From assembly GCF_005239225.2 (NCBI RefSeq), contig NC_133284.1, positions 5,795,770 to 5,859,769 on the forward strand: DNA of 64,000 nt. Reading direction: 5' to 3'. This DNA comes from Populus alba (Eukaryota > Streptophyta > Magnoliopsida > Malpighiales > Salicaceae). The notes under the pieces were generated by a model. That model searched no databases, was not told where the DNA came from, and saw nothing but the letters and a program-made list of their open reading frames with translations. A program made the translations under genes and the position numbers. Positions 21,303 to 34,689 of this stretch are shown one piece after another. Position 1 is the first letter of the stretch. Each line of letters starts with the position of its first letter.

Positions 21303-24300
21303 TTGTTAGGATTTAGGACACTGTTGTGCCATCAGAAAGTGGGGTAAATAAATTCATGGAATTATTGTTTTTCTTCTTGCCATGGCCATTGTTTTTGGCA
21401 CAAATCTGTCAACATTTCATTTTTCTGCACTTGGAACTCAGAAGAAGGGCTTTGTGATTAACTCTACTTAATTATGAATATTCATCTCTATTGATAAATA
21501 GTTTATGAATAATGGACTCTTTATTTTAAATTTTTACTTTTCACTTAAAATAAAAACAGAGAGAAAAACAAAAAAAATGCTCTGGTGCTTTGTATAGAAA
21601 CATTGACAATTAATACATTAATTGGTCTGGTGCATTTGCAATTTTGCATCCACGCCCATCCTCAACTTTTTATTTTTTTTATTTTTTAAAGAAGAATCAA
21701 GGCTGTAATGTAAAGGAAGATTTAGCGTTCTCATTGGGGGGGGACGACATAGTTGAATGGGGAACAAAACATGTTATTATAATAATATATTATTATTTTA
21801 GCCCCATTGCAACTCCCAGCTGGGTTCCACGCTGGTTTTTCAAGCAAGGGAGATCAATAAACATAAATTAGTAATTTTTCAAATCACCACTATTTGTCTC
21901 GTCTAAGAAAAACAGGACTTCTTTGTCCACTTGGTGCACGACAAATTTAAATAGTTAATGTTCTGTTACCAGTCACAACACTTCTGATGGCTTATGGTAG
22001 ATAATGACTCCCAGAAGAGTTAAGTATTCTCTTCGCATACTGAGTTTTGATGGTTTGCTGCAGTAACAGCAAAAACACAATGTCATGTCTGCGTTTGGAT
22101 TTGTATCGAGTCGAAAAGAGAAAATAAAATCCCAAATGGGCATTTAATACCCTCTTCAGCTAGAACCATGAACTGCAGAATTAATTCCAAAATTAAGCAA
22201 ATAAATATTACAGCATGTGGCACTTCTTGCTAGAGTTACAGATAGCTTAATTCAGTCATCAAACACTTGTAGTGATCGGTTTGGTCACGAGACATGGAAG
22301 ACTGGCGGCTGTTTCTGCTGTCTCTTTAGGTGGTGGGTTTGAAATGTCAAGGGGAATATTGCTTTTTTAGGAGGCGAGATAGTGCTATTTCAATTTTCAA
22401 ATGGGAACTCCTTGGATTCTGGGAGTATTTTCTGGGCCAGCCATGGCTCATATTCCTTCCTTCGCACACAAGTATGATTGTTCAACGGGAAAGAGGGCAA
22501 CCATTGAGTTCGTTCTGATTAAACATAATCTCTTTTTAAACATGTAACATTTTTAAAAATAACTATTTCCGGACAGTCCTGAATAAATATGTCTGAACAA
22601 TGAAGTATATGAATTACTTGTGATAATTAGAATATTAATAATAGATATCAGTCTCGAATTTTTATCTCTCCTGCCCTATGTCCTGGTTATAGAATAGGTT
22701 AGAAGAAGGTCCCTGTTGAACTACCTCAAGATGGGTCCGAGTCTCCGTTTAGTCTGGATCAATTTGGATTTTTTAATAAATTTATGTTCAATAAAAATAG
22801 CATATGAGAAGAAATCTATTATTTATTTGTAAAAAAACAAAAAAAAAAATATCATTATTATTTTTAGAATAATTGGAAGGCCTACTTCTTTGTTTTAACA
22901 GCGTTGGACCAAACGGTTGCTCGACCAATCTCCAGTGATTCGATCTGTTCTGATGAGATTCTCAGGGCACCAAATTCAGCTCTGTTTTCTCCCACAATTA
23001 TACTCTGATTCCAGTTTTTTTGTTAAATAATATTTATGTAGTTTTATTTATTAAGGATAGAATAATACTTTTAATTTATTAAAAACTATGTATTTATAAT
23101 ATACAAATTATTTAGAATTCTAGTGTTTTTTTTGTGTTTGATATCAATTATTTTAAAATCTTTTAACACTCATCTCTATTCTTTGAAATTTGTGTCTGAC
23201 ACTTTTAAATCTCAAAAGAGAAAAGGAAAGAAACTGGAAAATCAATAACCATCAAATAGCATATGGATTTTTTTCCACTTCCCAGATCACTCGATTCACT
23301 AAATTGGATTTTACGGTGAATGTGTTCACGAGCACATGGTGACTTTTGGAATCCCAAGGTGTTATCTAGCGGAAAAGAGCTGGAACTTGGCAGTGTGATC
23401 TTGTTCAAGATCCTAGATTCCATTAAGTTATCGGACTTTGGTGAAGTCCATGAAAGAACCACGGTGTATTTGCGGGAAAACCCTTGTCTAAGGCCCGTGC
23501 AACTCCGGAATGAGTCGGGACTCAGCCTGGACACCTTTCCTAAGCTTGAAAAAAAAAAAAAAAGGCTTTTAGGATGTTAAAATATCAATATAAATAACGA
23601 TCATAATGTATTTATTGGGAGAGAAATAAAAGAGGGAAAAGGATCACCAACAATAAATCAAAAATATTTGGAATACATGTGCTATCCAGAATGGAAAAGG
23701 AAATGACAAGAATCGGACTATAAAGTGAAATTTTATTTTTAATCACCAAGAGACAATATGCACTACCTCAAAGACACATGGTGTCTCCCACTAGTTGGCA
23801 AGCACATAATACATGGCAACAACTTTTATTAATTAAAAATTTTATTTTAATGGCAAACTATTACATTACTTTTATATAAACTAACAATTAACAAAAAATC
23901 AGAGCAAAAAAATTATAATACCCCTGATTTTAATACATTAAATTTTTTTGGATCTAAGAGTACATGTGTAATTCAATTTATATAAAAAAATAAAAATATC
24001 ATATACCCTTATCCAATGCAATTGTTTATTTTTACTCCTAGAGATATTTTTATTATTTGAATGTTCATAAAAATATTGTATAAATAAAAATACACTTACA
24101 TAAATCAATAATAATGAATGCCCGTATAAAAATACTAAAATACTCTATAATCAAATGCAGATAATTTGTTTTTGCGAGGGCCATAGATGTTAGTCCATTA
24201 TTACAGTAAATAGTAAACTGACTCTATAAGCACAGTAAAATCTTCATTTGTTTTAGTATATTTGTTATTGCTGTAGTTGTTGGGCGAGAAAGAGCTCCAA

Positions 24301-27300
24301 AATTGAGACCCAAAGTTGCGTTCCATTCCCAAAATTTTGTTTTTTTTAATTAAAATTTATTTTTTATTTTTATGTATTTTAGATTATTTTAATGTGTTTT
24401 AACATAAAAATATTTTAAAAAATAATTGTAACAACACTCTTATTATAATAGAGTAAAAAATAAAATAAAATAAAATAAAGTAAAAGATGAGATCAATTTA
24501 TATTAATTAATTATCAATGCCCAGCAGCACGTGAGGCTGCTACTTATTGGACCGTAGGAGTTTTTTTCCCATCAGGAAGCAAGAAAGTTTATCCAAAATT
24601 TTTTTTAAAAAAAATAGTACTATATTTTGATTCAATTATCGGAGTGGGCTCTGCTGCCTGTCCCACAAGTAGAAATCCTTAAACTAGGCTCAAGACATCT
24701 TGTTTGAGAAATTTTTATTTATTTTTTTTGGATTTTTATATTTATTTAAATTTTATGTTATTTTTCCTTCATGTTTTAGGATTCTAATTTGTTACAGAGT
24801 GAAAAAATCATTTTTTTTTATAACTCATTTAAAAGAGTTATAAAACTTTTTTTAAGATAAGACCTCATTTGCTTTATTTTTAGAAAAATCAAATGATGAA
24901 TTTAAAGTTCAAGTTTACAACCATTTTTTGCTTTTCAAATATGTTTTTCTATGACTATTTTCACTGTCTTAGTGCTTGCATTTGTATCACACACACACAC
25001 TATGCTTATACAAAATGATGAAATAATCGTGTATTTTATGTTCTTTAAGAACAATACCTGCATCATCATAAGGATATTTTGGGTATTAGAAAGGTATTCT
25101 TTGTCAATTGATGTTTTTTTTTATGTAAAATCTAAAGTGAAGAAATTGAAGTTGATATCTAAAATTGTTGCACATCCACAAAGAAACAAGAAAAATAGGT
25201 TGAAGAGTCTTGAATGGACATCCATTAGATCAAGATAAAAGTGATTTAAACTTGAGAATGAGTTCTTTTAAACCCGAGTAAACTGATGGATAAGGTTTAT
25301 AAGGAAAATTATTTTTTCTTATTATTTTTATTTTTTTTCCTATGTATTTTAGAAAAATTAGATATTATTGCTAAAAAATCAAGACTTTTATTGTTTTTCT
25401 TTTATTTTTTAGATTTTTTTTAGTTTCTTTAAAGCTGTCTTTGAGTTTATTTAAGGAGTTGTAAACCTTTTAAAAATGAAATTACTTTATTAATTATTGA
25501 GAAATAAAGTTTTGAATTGAAGGTTTTGATGTAATAACCCTATTTAGTTGAGTTTTGTGTTGTTTATTATTGTTGTCTTCTTGTATTGTTTTTAAATATT
25601 TTAGTTGGTATAGATATAATGTTTAAACTAAAGTCGTGGTTAATTGAGATGGTGACACGAGGAGCTATGGTTAGGGGTGACAATTTCATCTAAACTTGAT
25701 GGTTATTGACTCGAACCAAGTTGAAATAGGTGGAAATTAATTTTTATGTATAGTTTGGGTAAAAACTTGAAGATAGAAAGTTTGAGTTTCAAGGTAGACA
25801 TGAATACTTCTTTACCCTACTTGAAACCCTATCAAAATGCGTTAATAACTTTAAAGTTGTATATATATATAATATAGAAAGAGAGAGAGAGAGACTTTAG
25901 AGTTTCAACTGTTAAACTTTTATTAGTATATATATATAAGATAATAGCCAGAGTTCAACAAGTATGAACCTTTTACTATAGTTGGTTTGGTATGATAAAT
26001 CCTACATGCATCAATATAACTTTTATAATTTATAAACTAGTAATAAACAAATTACGCCTAGTATGGTATTCTTTTGGTTTTCTCTCTCTCTCTCTATTAA
26101 TAGTTTGTATCTGTAAGATAACTTGTTTGGAGGGTGACTAGCCTCACCCTAAAAGCTCCTCAAAAGAGTATGATGTGGCTTTCGAATGATGGTGTTGTTC
26201 TTCATGATCCAATTTATGACCTTCAAAATAATCTTTTTATTTTTCTTTATCCTTGTGTCTTATTCACATCATTAGTAATGGAAGGAAACCAAATAGCTTT
26301 TTAAAACCCCTAATCAAATATTTTTGTATTAAAAAAAATAATTAAAATTAAAATTTAACTTGATAATAAAATAGGTTAAATCCAAAAATAAAATTAAATT
26401 AATGTTGAATAATTATATAAAAAAAAGGTTTATAGAATAAAATTTCATATACAAAGTTTTAAAAGTGAACCTAGACAAAGTTTTCGATCAAATAAAAAAT
26501 AAAAACACAAAAGTTCAACATAAGAGAATTTTTGTAATTAACTTAAATTTAGGACTATAAATATGGTTGTTTTATTGGCCAATGGCTGATGGTATGAAGA
26601 AAAAAAAAGAAGGTTAGGGTTCTTCTGTTTTTTCACTAATTTACAAGAGAAAAAGTGTAATTTCAAGTTAGATTAGTGAATCAAATGGAGTTTTGTTGAA
26701 TTAAGAGAAGATTTGAAAACTTTATAAAGGGTTTTAAGCTTAGAAAATGGTGTAATTAAGAGTTAGAGGGAAAAAGTGGAGAAGGTTAACAAAAATTAGA
26801 TTATTTCTTACAATTTATTCTTTAATGATTTTTATTATGAGATTAAGAACTACCCCTGTTATGATTCATTTAAATTCTAATGTGTTTTAAAGTTAACTGT
26901 GTAGTGTATATATTATGGAATTTTGGGTTATATATGTTGGATTGTTTATAATGGTAATCTTGGTTTGGAATTATCGCATCTGATATTGCAACGGCCTTTA
27001 TGTTTTTAAAGAAAAATAGATATCTGACATCTTGTTTTTAGAGAGGAAAAATATCTGGTTTGAGAAGTTATCACCTGGTACTATGATCACTAGAAACCCT
27101 AACTGATCAACAAATATTCTATGGTACAAGATTGATTGCACAAAATGGAAGATATTATCATCCCTTAAGCGTTCTACTTGAGGTAAGATGCATTGCTGGT
27201 TTTGTCTTAAATTTGCTAATGATTTATTGTATTATGCTTTTGATAGTCTAACTATAATATTCTTGACTCTAGCATTAGTAAATATTTAACTACAAATATT

Positions 27301-28931
27301 TTCAACTCTGACGTTAACAAATATTATGTATGAAAAAAATGTAATACATCCCTGACTTTGACGTTAGTGGATATTAAGGGGTTCAAAATGATTCTCAATC
27401 CCTAGTTTCATTACTCCTAACTCTAACATTAGTGAATACTGAGTGTACTTCTAATTTGGAATTATTGGATACGAATATTTATGACTCTGATGTTAGTGCA
27501 TAAATAAGTAAAATTTGAATTAAAAGCAAAACATATTTTTTTACAATGAAGGAACCTTTTTTTTTTCAAAAAAAAAAGACATGTATATTTTATACCAAAT
27601 TCTTATTTTTACAATATAAGTTTACAACCCAATACTAAGTAAAGTCGTTAAAAAAAAAAAAAACATGCGAGAGACCCACAAATAAATTATAGAAGGTCCT
27701 TGAATTTGAACTTTAGAATGATTAGGATTTTATCCAATAAGATAGAGACTTTCTCATGAAGAAAGATTTGTCTTAGACCTTAGAAGAGACCGATGGATAG
27801 AAACAAGACCTAGAAAAAAAAAACTATACAACAATGTAGCTTACCTTAGACAAGGTGCATTGGGGGTCATACGTTTTTTCCTTACACATCCAGTCTCTTA
27901 CCTGGACTTTCACATACTATATAAGTTTTTTAATAACTTTAATACTAAGTGATAATTCTTAAATTTTATAATCATAATTTTATAATTATGCACAAAAATT
28001 TTTCCTTTCCAACACACTCTCATGAGGCTTAGTTCGCTATTCAACGTCGCCACAAAACAAGCATAGCTAACAAGATATTTTATTGGGTTTCAACATATTG
28101 AGAATATTGAGATCGTTTGCTAAATTTGATTTTTGTAATTAGCTTTGACTTAGTAGTTATATATATATACTCATTTAAACAAAACAATTTATACCATTTC
28201 TATTCTTGCCTTTATTTTTAATTTTCTATTACTCGACATATAATTATAATTTTTAAAATAATAAATTACATTAAAATTTAAAATATTATTAAATTGGATC
28301 TTACTATTTTTTATAAGGAATATTTATCTATAGTCTTATCTTATATTTGACATCATTAGATTAATTTTTTTTTTCTTTTGAGAAACTCTTTCTATTAAAG
28401 AAAACCTATGTCAAAAGTTAGCATGAAATTTTATGTGTCTATATTTTTTATATTTTCCTCATATTTATTAAAAATAAACTCTTTAATATTTACTACATAT
28501 TTTATTAAAAAAGATATAAATTATATTAATCACGTAGATAAACATTAAAACTAAATACAAGAAATATTTAAAAAGATGAGAACAATCTTTAGGTTTTAGA
28601 GGTCACATCATGTGTTTCTTTTTAAATTTGAGTTTTCATTTAACCTGAAACTTTTACTTATTGAACAAGAAAACAATCAAATAGTTACTAAATTCTTATC
28701 TACCTCTATCATCAATGTTATTAATCATTTATTAATTATAATTTGTTGATATTTTTAGTAAAATTTTAATGTCATTTAATTTCTTCATTGAAATTATCAA
28801 ATATATAATTAATTTAAAAAAATTTACTTATAATTTTATAATCTAATATAATTTTTTTTTGTTAGAAAAACAAGAATCCCTATGTTTTAAAAGAAGTAAT
28901 TAATTTAACTTTCTTCTCCGTTTATCTCTCT
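21303..28931. other. 7.6-kb gene-poor region, repeats and AT-rich DNA
   Basis: The first 200-300 bases are likely the 3' UTR of the DUF4408/DUF761 gene. At 23280-23550 a more GC-rich island is open in both directions for about 100 codons, but I recognise no domain, so it may be the remnant of a gene or repeat. At 24330-24440 there is a copy of the AT-rich MITE-like family. (AG)n runs lie at about 25879-25894 and a (TC)n run at about 26079-26094. A five-fold motif is present at 27265-27504. The rest is low-complexity AT-rich sequence, probably decayed retrotransposon DNA. No gene is supported. Confidence 0.45.
27265..27504. repeat. five spaced copies of a 22-base motif
   Basis: The motif, roughly gactctgacgttagtgaatatt, occurs at 27265, 27304, 27354, 27419 and 27483. 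It has one to five differences per copy and spacers of about 17 to 43 bases that are not conserved. The pattern looks like binding-site repeats or a decayed tandem array in a long terminal repeat. Confidence 0.7.
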
Positions 28932-28939
28932 CTATAAAA
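28932..28939 (+). promoter_or_regulatory. TATA box of the G6PDH gene
   Basis: TATAAAAA follows a TC-rich stretch, 243 bases before the ATG at 29175. The interval would be core promoter plus a leader of about 210 bases. It is the best TATA candidate upstream of the gene. Confidence 0.55.
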
Positions 28940-29174
28940 AAGAAACAGAAACAAGACAGGTGTTGTTTTGGCGAAGACACAAAGAGCAGTCCTTTATCGG
29001 AGATCTCAAGGGCCTTACGCCCTTTCCCTGTAACCCCTCGACGTTTCCCGAAGTTTGTTTTAGGCCCCAGTCATCACCATCACCAACTCCCTCAAAACCC
29101 ATCTCTTTGATTCTTCCAAAACACACTGACTCTTTTAAAACAGAAAGCTGAGAAACTGTTATCTTTCTAAAAAC

Positions 29175-32100
29175 ATGGCTACCCTTTATTCGACGACATG
29201 TCGTTCCATTTCATATTCTCTAACACCATCTTCTTCTTCACTATCAATTAATGGGCAGAATCATCAACGACTAAACTTCTCTTCTTGTATTGCTAAAAGG
29301 GTTTTACCTGCTAAGGTCTCTTTTCATTCTCGAAGAAATTTTCATTTAAATGTGGTTCTCATGCAAGATGGTTAGTCCTTTTAGTTTTATTGTTCTCATT
29401 TCTTTTTTCTGAGATAGATGATTTTTTTTTTCATTTGTTTGTATGAACTTGTTTAGCTGAGTTTATTTGTTATTGACAAAAATGTTTGGTTAAACTGTCT
29501 ACATGCTACCGTTTTTGTGCTTTTTGATTTGCCGAATGTTATGGTTTGTCTTCTGTTTTAATTTGCTTTGAAAAATCCACAAGATGCCCTTTGATCTGTA
29601 TAGCTTCAGTTGTAGATAAGTTCTGTTTTTTTAATATCTTCTTCTAGAAACTGAAAAACAATAATAGAAGCCCGAGAAAAGTTTTCCAGCTTTTTTTAAT
29701 ATTTCGCAGTCGCAAGTTAAAAAACAACATTTTTTGAGATTATTACTTTGGTCAGTTTTTTTTTTTTTTTTTTTAATTGAAAAAATGAATATCTATGCTC
29801 TCTTGTTTGTTCTTATTTGAATGGTAACTCATTGTAGGTGCAGTGGCCACTCCAGTGACCCCAGTTGAAAATGAGACTCCTTTTAAGAAATTGAAAGATG
29901 GGTTGTTGTCTTCAGTTCCATCAACTAAGGAAATTAAAGAAGCAGCTACTTTTGATGTAAATAAAGATGAGTCGACTGTCAGCATCACTGTGGTTGGAGC
30001 ATTCTAGGTGACCTTGCTAAGAAAAAAGATATTTCCTGCACTTTTTGCTCTTTATTATGAGGGTTGTCTCCCGGAGGTTCGATTTTTCTGTTATCCGTGT
30101 ACACTTGAAAGCTTGATTTCAATGATTGATTGTTTTTAAAGTCTTCTTCTTCCGTTTATGATCATATTCATATTTTAAGTTGTGAAGTTATTTGGTTGCA
30201 GCATTTTACTATCTTTGGTTATGCTCGGAGCAAGATGACTGATGCTGAACTTAGAAACATGGTTAGCAAGACCCTTACTTGCAGAATTGATAAGAGGTGA
30301 TTTTAGTCCTTTCCTTTTTGGCCACGACGCGAAGCTTACATGTTATAAATGCCTGTGATTTATTTGGAGGTTGGGACGTGATATGTATTTGCTGCTTCTG
30401 GATTTTCAGGGAGAACTGTGATGAAAAGATGGACCAATTTCTTAAGAGATGTTTCTACCATTCTGGTCAATACGGTTCTCAGCAAAACTTTGCTGAGTTA
30501 GACAAGAAGCTGAAAGAACATGAGGTAACGGTGATCTGGCCTAGCATTGTAACAGAATTGAATATCTCTATTAGTAGTGGATAACTTATTGGTGTTTGGC
30601 ATGTAAAATGAACATTTAACAAAATTCTTATTTCCATTTTTGGTTTGTGGATCAAAGTGAGGGTTTTGTTGATAATAATATCACTTTTGACTATGAGTTA
30701 ATTCAACATTATGCCCTATTGTTATCTGTAGACATTCTTAGTAAGGTGCATAAACTGTGCTGAATGGGTGGTAGGGAGGTTTTACACTTAAGATATTTTA
30801 TGCCAATACCCGGATTGCGTGCATCGTAGCTTGTGGTAAGTGCACACTGCTGTATCACTTAGCATATTCTTGGATCACTATTTTGGTGTTACCATTTACC
30901 ATTTCCAGGCTGATTGAAAGAGTTTTCGATGTAATTACAGGTATAATTGTTGGGGAGATGTGTTTAGGAATCACATGCAGTATTGCAGTGCATGAGTGAA
31001 GTATTTGGTCATTAATGTATGGGTCATATGATTTGTACAACCAGTCACTATAACTATGGATGTGGCAATTGTTCATGCAAATTGGTGGCATGTTCATATT
31101 GCAAGGATTTAGCACCATTCTATTATCATTTTCATGATTTCACTTTTAAATTGTAATTATCATTGTTCTGTACTATTTTCAGTTGCTGGTGAACTATGCA
31201 GCAACTGAGATACGATTAGTATTTTATCTGTTGGTTAGAATATCATAGAATGCCTTGCTTTTTCTATATGATTAAGATAACTAGAATGGGGGTTCCTTAC
31301 AATTTTCTATGAAAGGTTCTACTATTTGAGCATTTATATAATCTGATTATGTTTGATAATGAATTTGCATGTTGCAGGGTGCGAGAGTTTCTAATCTATC
31401 GCCTCTTCTATCTATCAATTCCTCCTAATATATTTATAGATGCGGTAAAATGTGCAAGCTCGTCAGCTTCATCTGGTATTGGCTGGACCAGGGTCATTGT
31501 TGAGAAACCCTTTGGCCGAGATTCAGATTCCTCGGCTGCTTTGACAAAAGCTCTCAAGCAATACCTTGATGAAGATCAAATATTCAGGTAGAAGATTTCT
31601 AAACTTAATCAGCTTTTATCGAGGAAATTGGAGCACGATCTGATCAGATGGATATTCCTTTTATTTTCAGGATAGACCACTATCTGGGAAAGGAGCTTGT
31701 GGAAAACCTATCTGTTCTGCGCTTCTCTAATCTCATTTTTGAACCCTTGTGGTCAAGGCAGTATATCAGAAACGTACAGTTGATATTCTCTGAAGATTTT
31801 GGCACTGAAGGACGTGGAGGGTACTTTGCATTCTGAGATGAGAATACAGCTTACAGTTCTACATTCTATTTAACAGCTTATGGCTAAATTATTTTAATTG
31901 GTTTAAATTAGGTACTTTGACAATTACGGAATAATACGAGACATAATGCAGAACCATCTGCTTCAAATACTAGCCCTCTTTGCGATGGAAACACCTGTCA
32001 GTTTGGATGCAGAAGACATCAGAAACGAAAAGGTTATTGTTACTTGCATGAATGTGGGATTTTAGAAAGTTATTTGTTTTCTTTATTCTCAATTATATAT

Positions 32101-33035
32101 TATTGCTTACTGATTGCAGGTCAAAGTTTTACGATCAATGAGGCCTTTACAACTGGACGATGTTGTTGTTGGGCAGTACAAGAGTCACACAAAAGGAGGG
32201 GTTACTTACCCAGCATACACTGATGACAACACTGTGCCAAAAGGCAGCTTAACTCCAACATTTGCTGCAGCCGCTCTCTTCATAGACAATGCAAGATGGG
32301 ATGGAGTGCCTTTTCTAATGAAAGCTGGCAAAGCATTACATAATAAGAGGTGAGCATTACATACTGCACTGATAACAAAATGTAACAGGTTGTTAGATGC
32401 ATGCAACTAACCTGTTCTCTCAGGACCGGGTGATAGGTTATATAATACATGCAATTTACTTATTTTTGTCAGTGCCGAGATAAGGGTACAGTTCAGGCAT
32501 GTGCCTGGCAACTTATACAACCGGAATTTTGGAACGGATCTTGATCGGGCTACAAACGAGCTTGTTATTCGAGTGCAACCAGATGAAGCTATCTATCTGA
32601 AGATCAATAACAAGGTTCCTGGATTGGGAATGAGATTGGACCGGAGCAATCTACATCTTCACTACGCAGCAAGGTAAAATTTAAGACCATTTGAATCATA
32701 TACATGAAAAGACTTATTTATATGCAACAAGGCCTATTTAACACAATTGCCTTGATTGCAAATCAACTTGGTGTGCTCATTGTAGATATTCAAAAGAGAT
32801 TCCAGATGCATACGAGAGGCTTCTGCTGGATGCAATTGAAGGCGAAAGGAGACTGTTTATCAGGAGTGATGAACTGGATGCAGCTTGGGCACTCTTCACT
32901 CCTGTTCTCAAGGAGCTTGAAGAGAAGAAGATCATCCCCGAATATTATCCTTATGGTAGTCGGGGCCCTGTTGGGGCTCACTATCTTGCAGCAAGATACA
33001 AAGTCAGATGGGGCGACCTTGGTATAGAGCAATAA
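29175..33035 (+). pseudogene. G6PD: plastid glucose-6-phosphate 1-dehydrogenase gene, frame broken in exons 2 and 5
   Basis: Ten exons with GT-AG borders: 29175-29370, 29838-30076, 30202-30296, 30410-30524, 31378-31587, 31671-31820, 31912-32032, 32120-32349, 32473-32673 and 32786-33035. The intact protein would be about 600 residues. It catalyses the first, NADP-reducing step of the oxidative pentose phosphate pathway in plastids. A Ser/Arg-rich transit peptide covers about residues 1-55. The active-site strings RIDHYLGKE and EKPFGRD are present, as is the C-terminus ending GDLGIEQ. Exon 2 carries three extra bases around the NADP-binding GASGDLAKKK site, giving a TAG stop. Exon 5 has four extra bases (AATCTATCGC), so its length is 210 where the neighbouring phases need 3n+2. 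All other exons are clean. Either the gene died recently or these are assembly errors; if errors, it is a normal functional gene. Confidence 0.85.
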
Positions 33036-34689
33036 CTCACGGGGAGGTTTTGACACTTGTAGCGTAGCGGGATAAGAAGAGCATATCGCTTTGTGATTTT
33101 GCTGTCATTTGTTAGGGTGCTGAAAATAATTTTCCTTATCTCCGTGGGTTACGAAAGAGCTCTTGTATTGAACTCGTGGGATACAAGGAGCATGCCAGTT
33201 ACTGGTATAAGCAAGCAGAATTTATCATTGAAGAAAAGGAATATCCTTCCTTTTGTGATTTGAATCATCACTTTTTTTTCTTGCGTTGCCATGTATTGTT
33301 TGTTCTTCAAGAAAAAAAAAAAAAACAATACACATTGATTGAATTCCCAATATTATATGCTACTGCTAAATCAATAACCATTTATATCAATAAATGAAAA
33401 AAAAAATTATTGTCAACAATAATTAAAGATGAATTTGGAAAAATTAATAAATAAATGTTGATTAAGATATTTAATTTTTGATATAGATTATTTATCTGGT
33501 TATGTTTAATGATTTTTTTTATTAATTTTTTATTTAATAATAATAGAAATAGATGTATACTTGAAATTGATTGAATAAAATTAAAGTAAAAAAAATATTA
33601 TGTAATGTTGCATATATTAGAAAAAAAAAATATTATATTTCAAAACACAGTTATAAATTTAATTATATTTAATAATATTGTTTATTAAAAATAATGTTTC
33701 ATTTTATAAAACAACAATAAAAAATGCATAAAAAAGCGATTTAATAAAATTAAAGAAACAAATTGAAGTAAGGTTTGCACAAAAAAAATGTCTTCTAAGA
33801 TTAGAAAAAGATAAAATTAAAAGTGTATTTATAAAATAAATTAAATCATATCTTTTTAGAAAACAAAAGATCCAGAGCGTGTGTTTTGCATGGGTGGCTA
33901 GTGCATATAGGGGTTTTTTTTTAAGTTAAATAAATATTCTAAAAATCAGAAAAGAAGTTATATTGATTTATTATTTTTTAAAAAATTCATATTAAAAAAG
34001 TATCAATGTAAAAGAATAAAATTAGAATAAAAAAATTAGGCGTTGTTGGGTTTAGCAAACTAGAACCAATCACCTAACCTATTTTTTGAAAGTGCCCACA
34101 CTCATGGGTCCTTATTTTTTTAATTTTGAAAATAGGGTGGGAGACATGTCATACGCCCTATAATTTTTTTTGAAAAAAAAATAAAAACATGCAACACATC
34201 ACCCACTTTTCTCTCGATTTTGATTACTGTGGTGGTCGGAAAAATTAAGATTGATGGATTTTTTAACTTGAAAATTTATTTTTGACTAACACCTATAAAT
34301 CATTTTAAACACCTTTGTAAGCTAGTATATAAACTCATTCAACCCAAAAATCCACCAAAAAACCCAAAATCAACTCAAAATAAAATAAAAAAACTCTCAA
34401 ACTCATATCTATCATCTCAAGGAAACTTATGGGCAAATAACAGATAGGATAAACTCCCAATGAAACATATTAACATCAAAATTGATTTTTTTTGTATGGA
34501 TAGAATTGGCATCAACCGAGATTTTATCTCTCAATTGCTAGGTGGTTTATAAAAATTTTATTTTAAAAATTAGGGATCGAAATTTTATGATTTGAATAAT
34601 TTAACCAGAGTAAACTTAGTTTAAAAATTTTAGTTCTGTTCTATTATGCAGGATTACAAAAGATTATACAACATTGATGTTTTGGTAAT
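33036..34689. other. G6PDH 3' UTR and AT-rich spacer
   Basis: The 3' UTR probably extends to about 33300. From 33390 to 34680 the sequence is AT-rich with no gene. A region near 34090-34240 (gtgggagacatgtcata) is similar in style to decayed repeat DNA. Confidence 0.45.

Noticed and set aside
27265..27504. CRISPR-like spacing of a 22-base motif
   Set aside because: The window is plant nuclear DNA, the repeats are imperfect and the spacing irregular. There are no cas genes, so it is not a CRISPR array.
32704..33056. Frames overlapping the last G6PDH exon in other phases and on the other strand
   Set aside because: The correct frame with G6PDH text runs from 32786 to 33035; the others are shadows.
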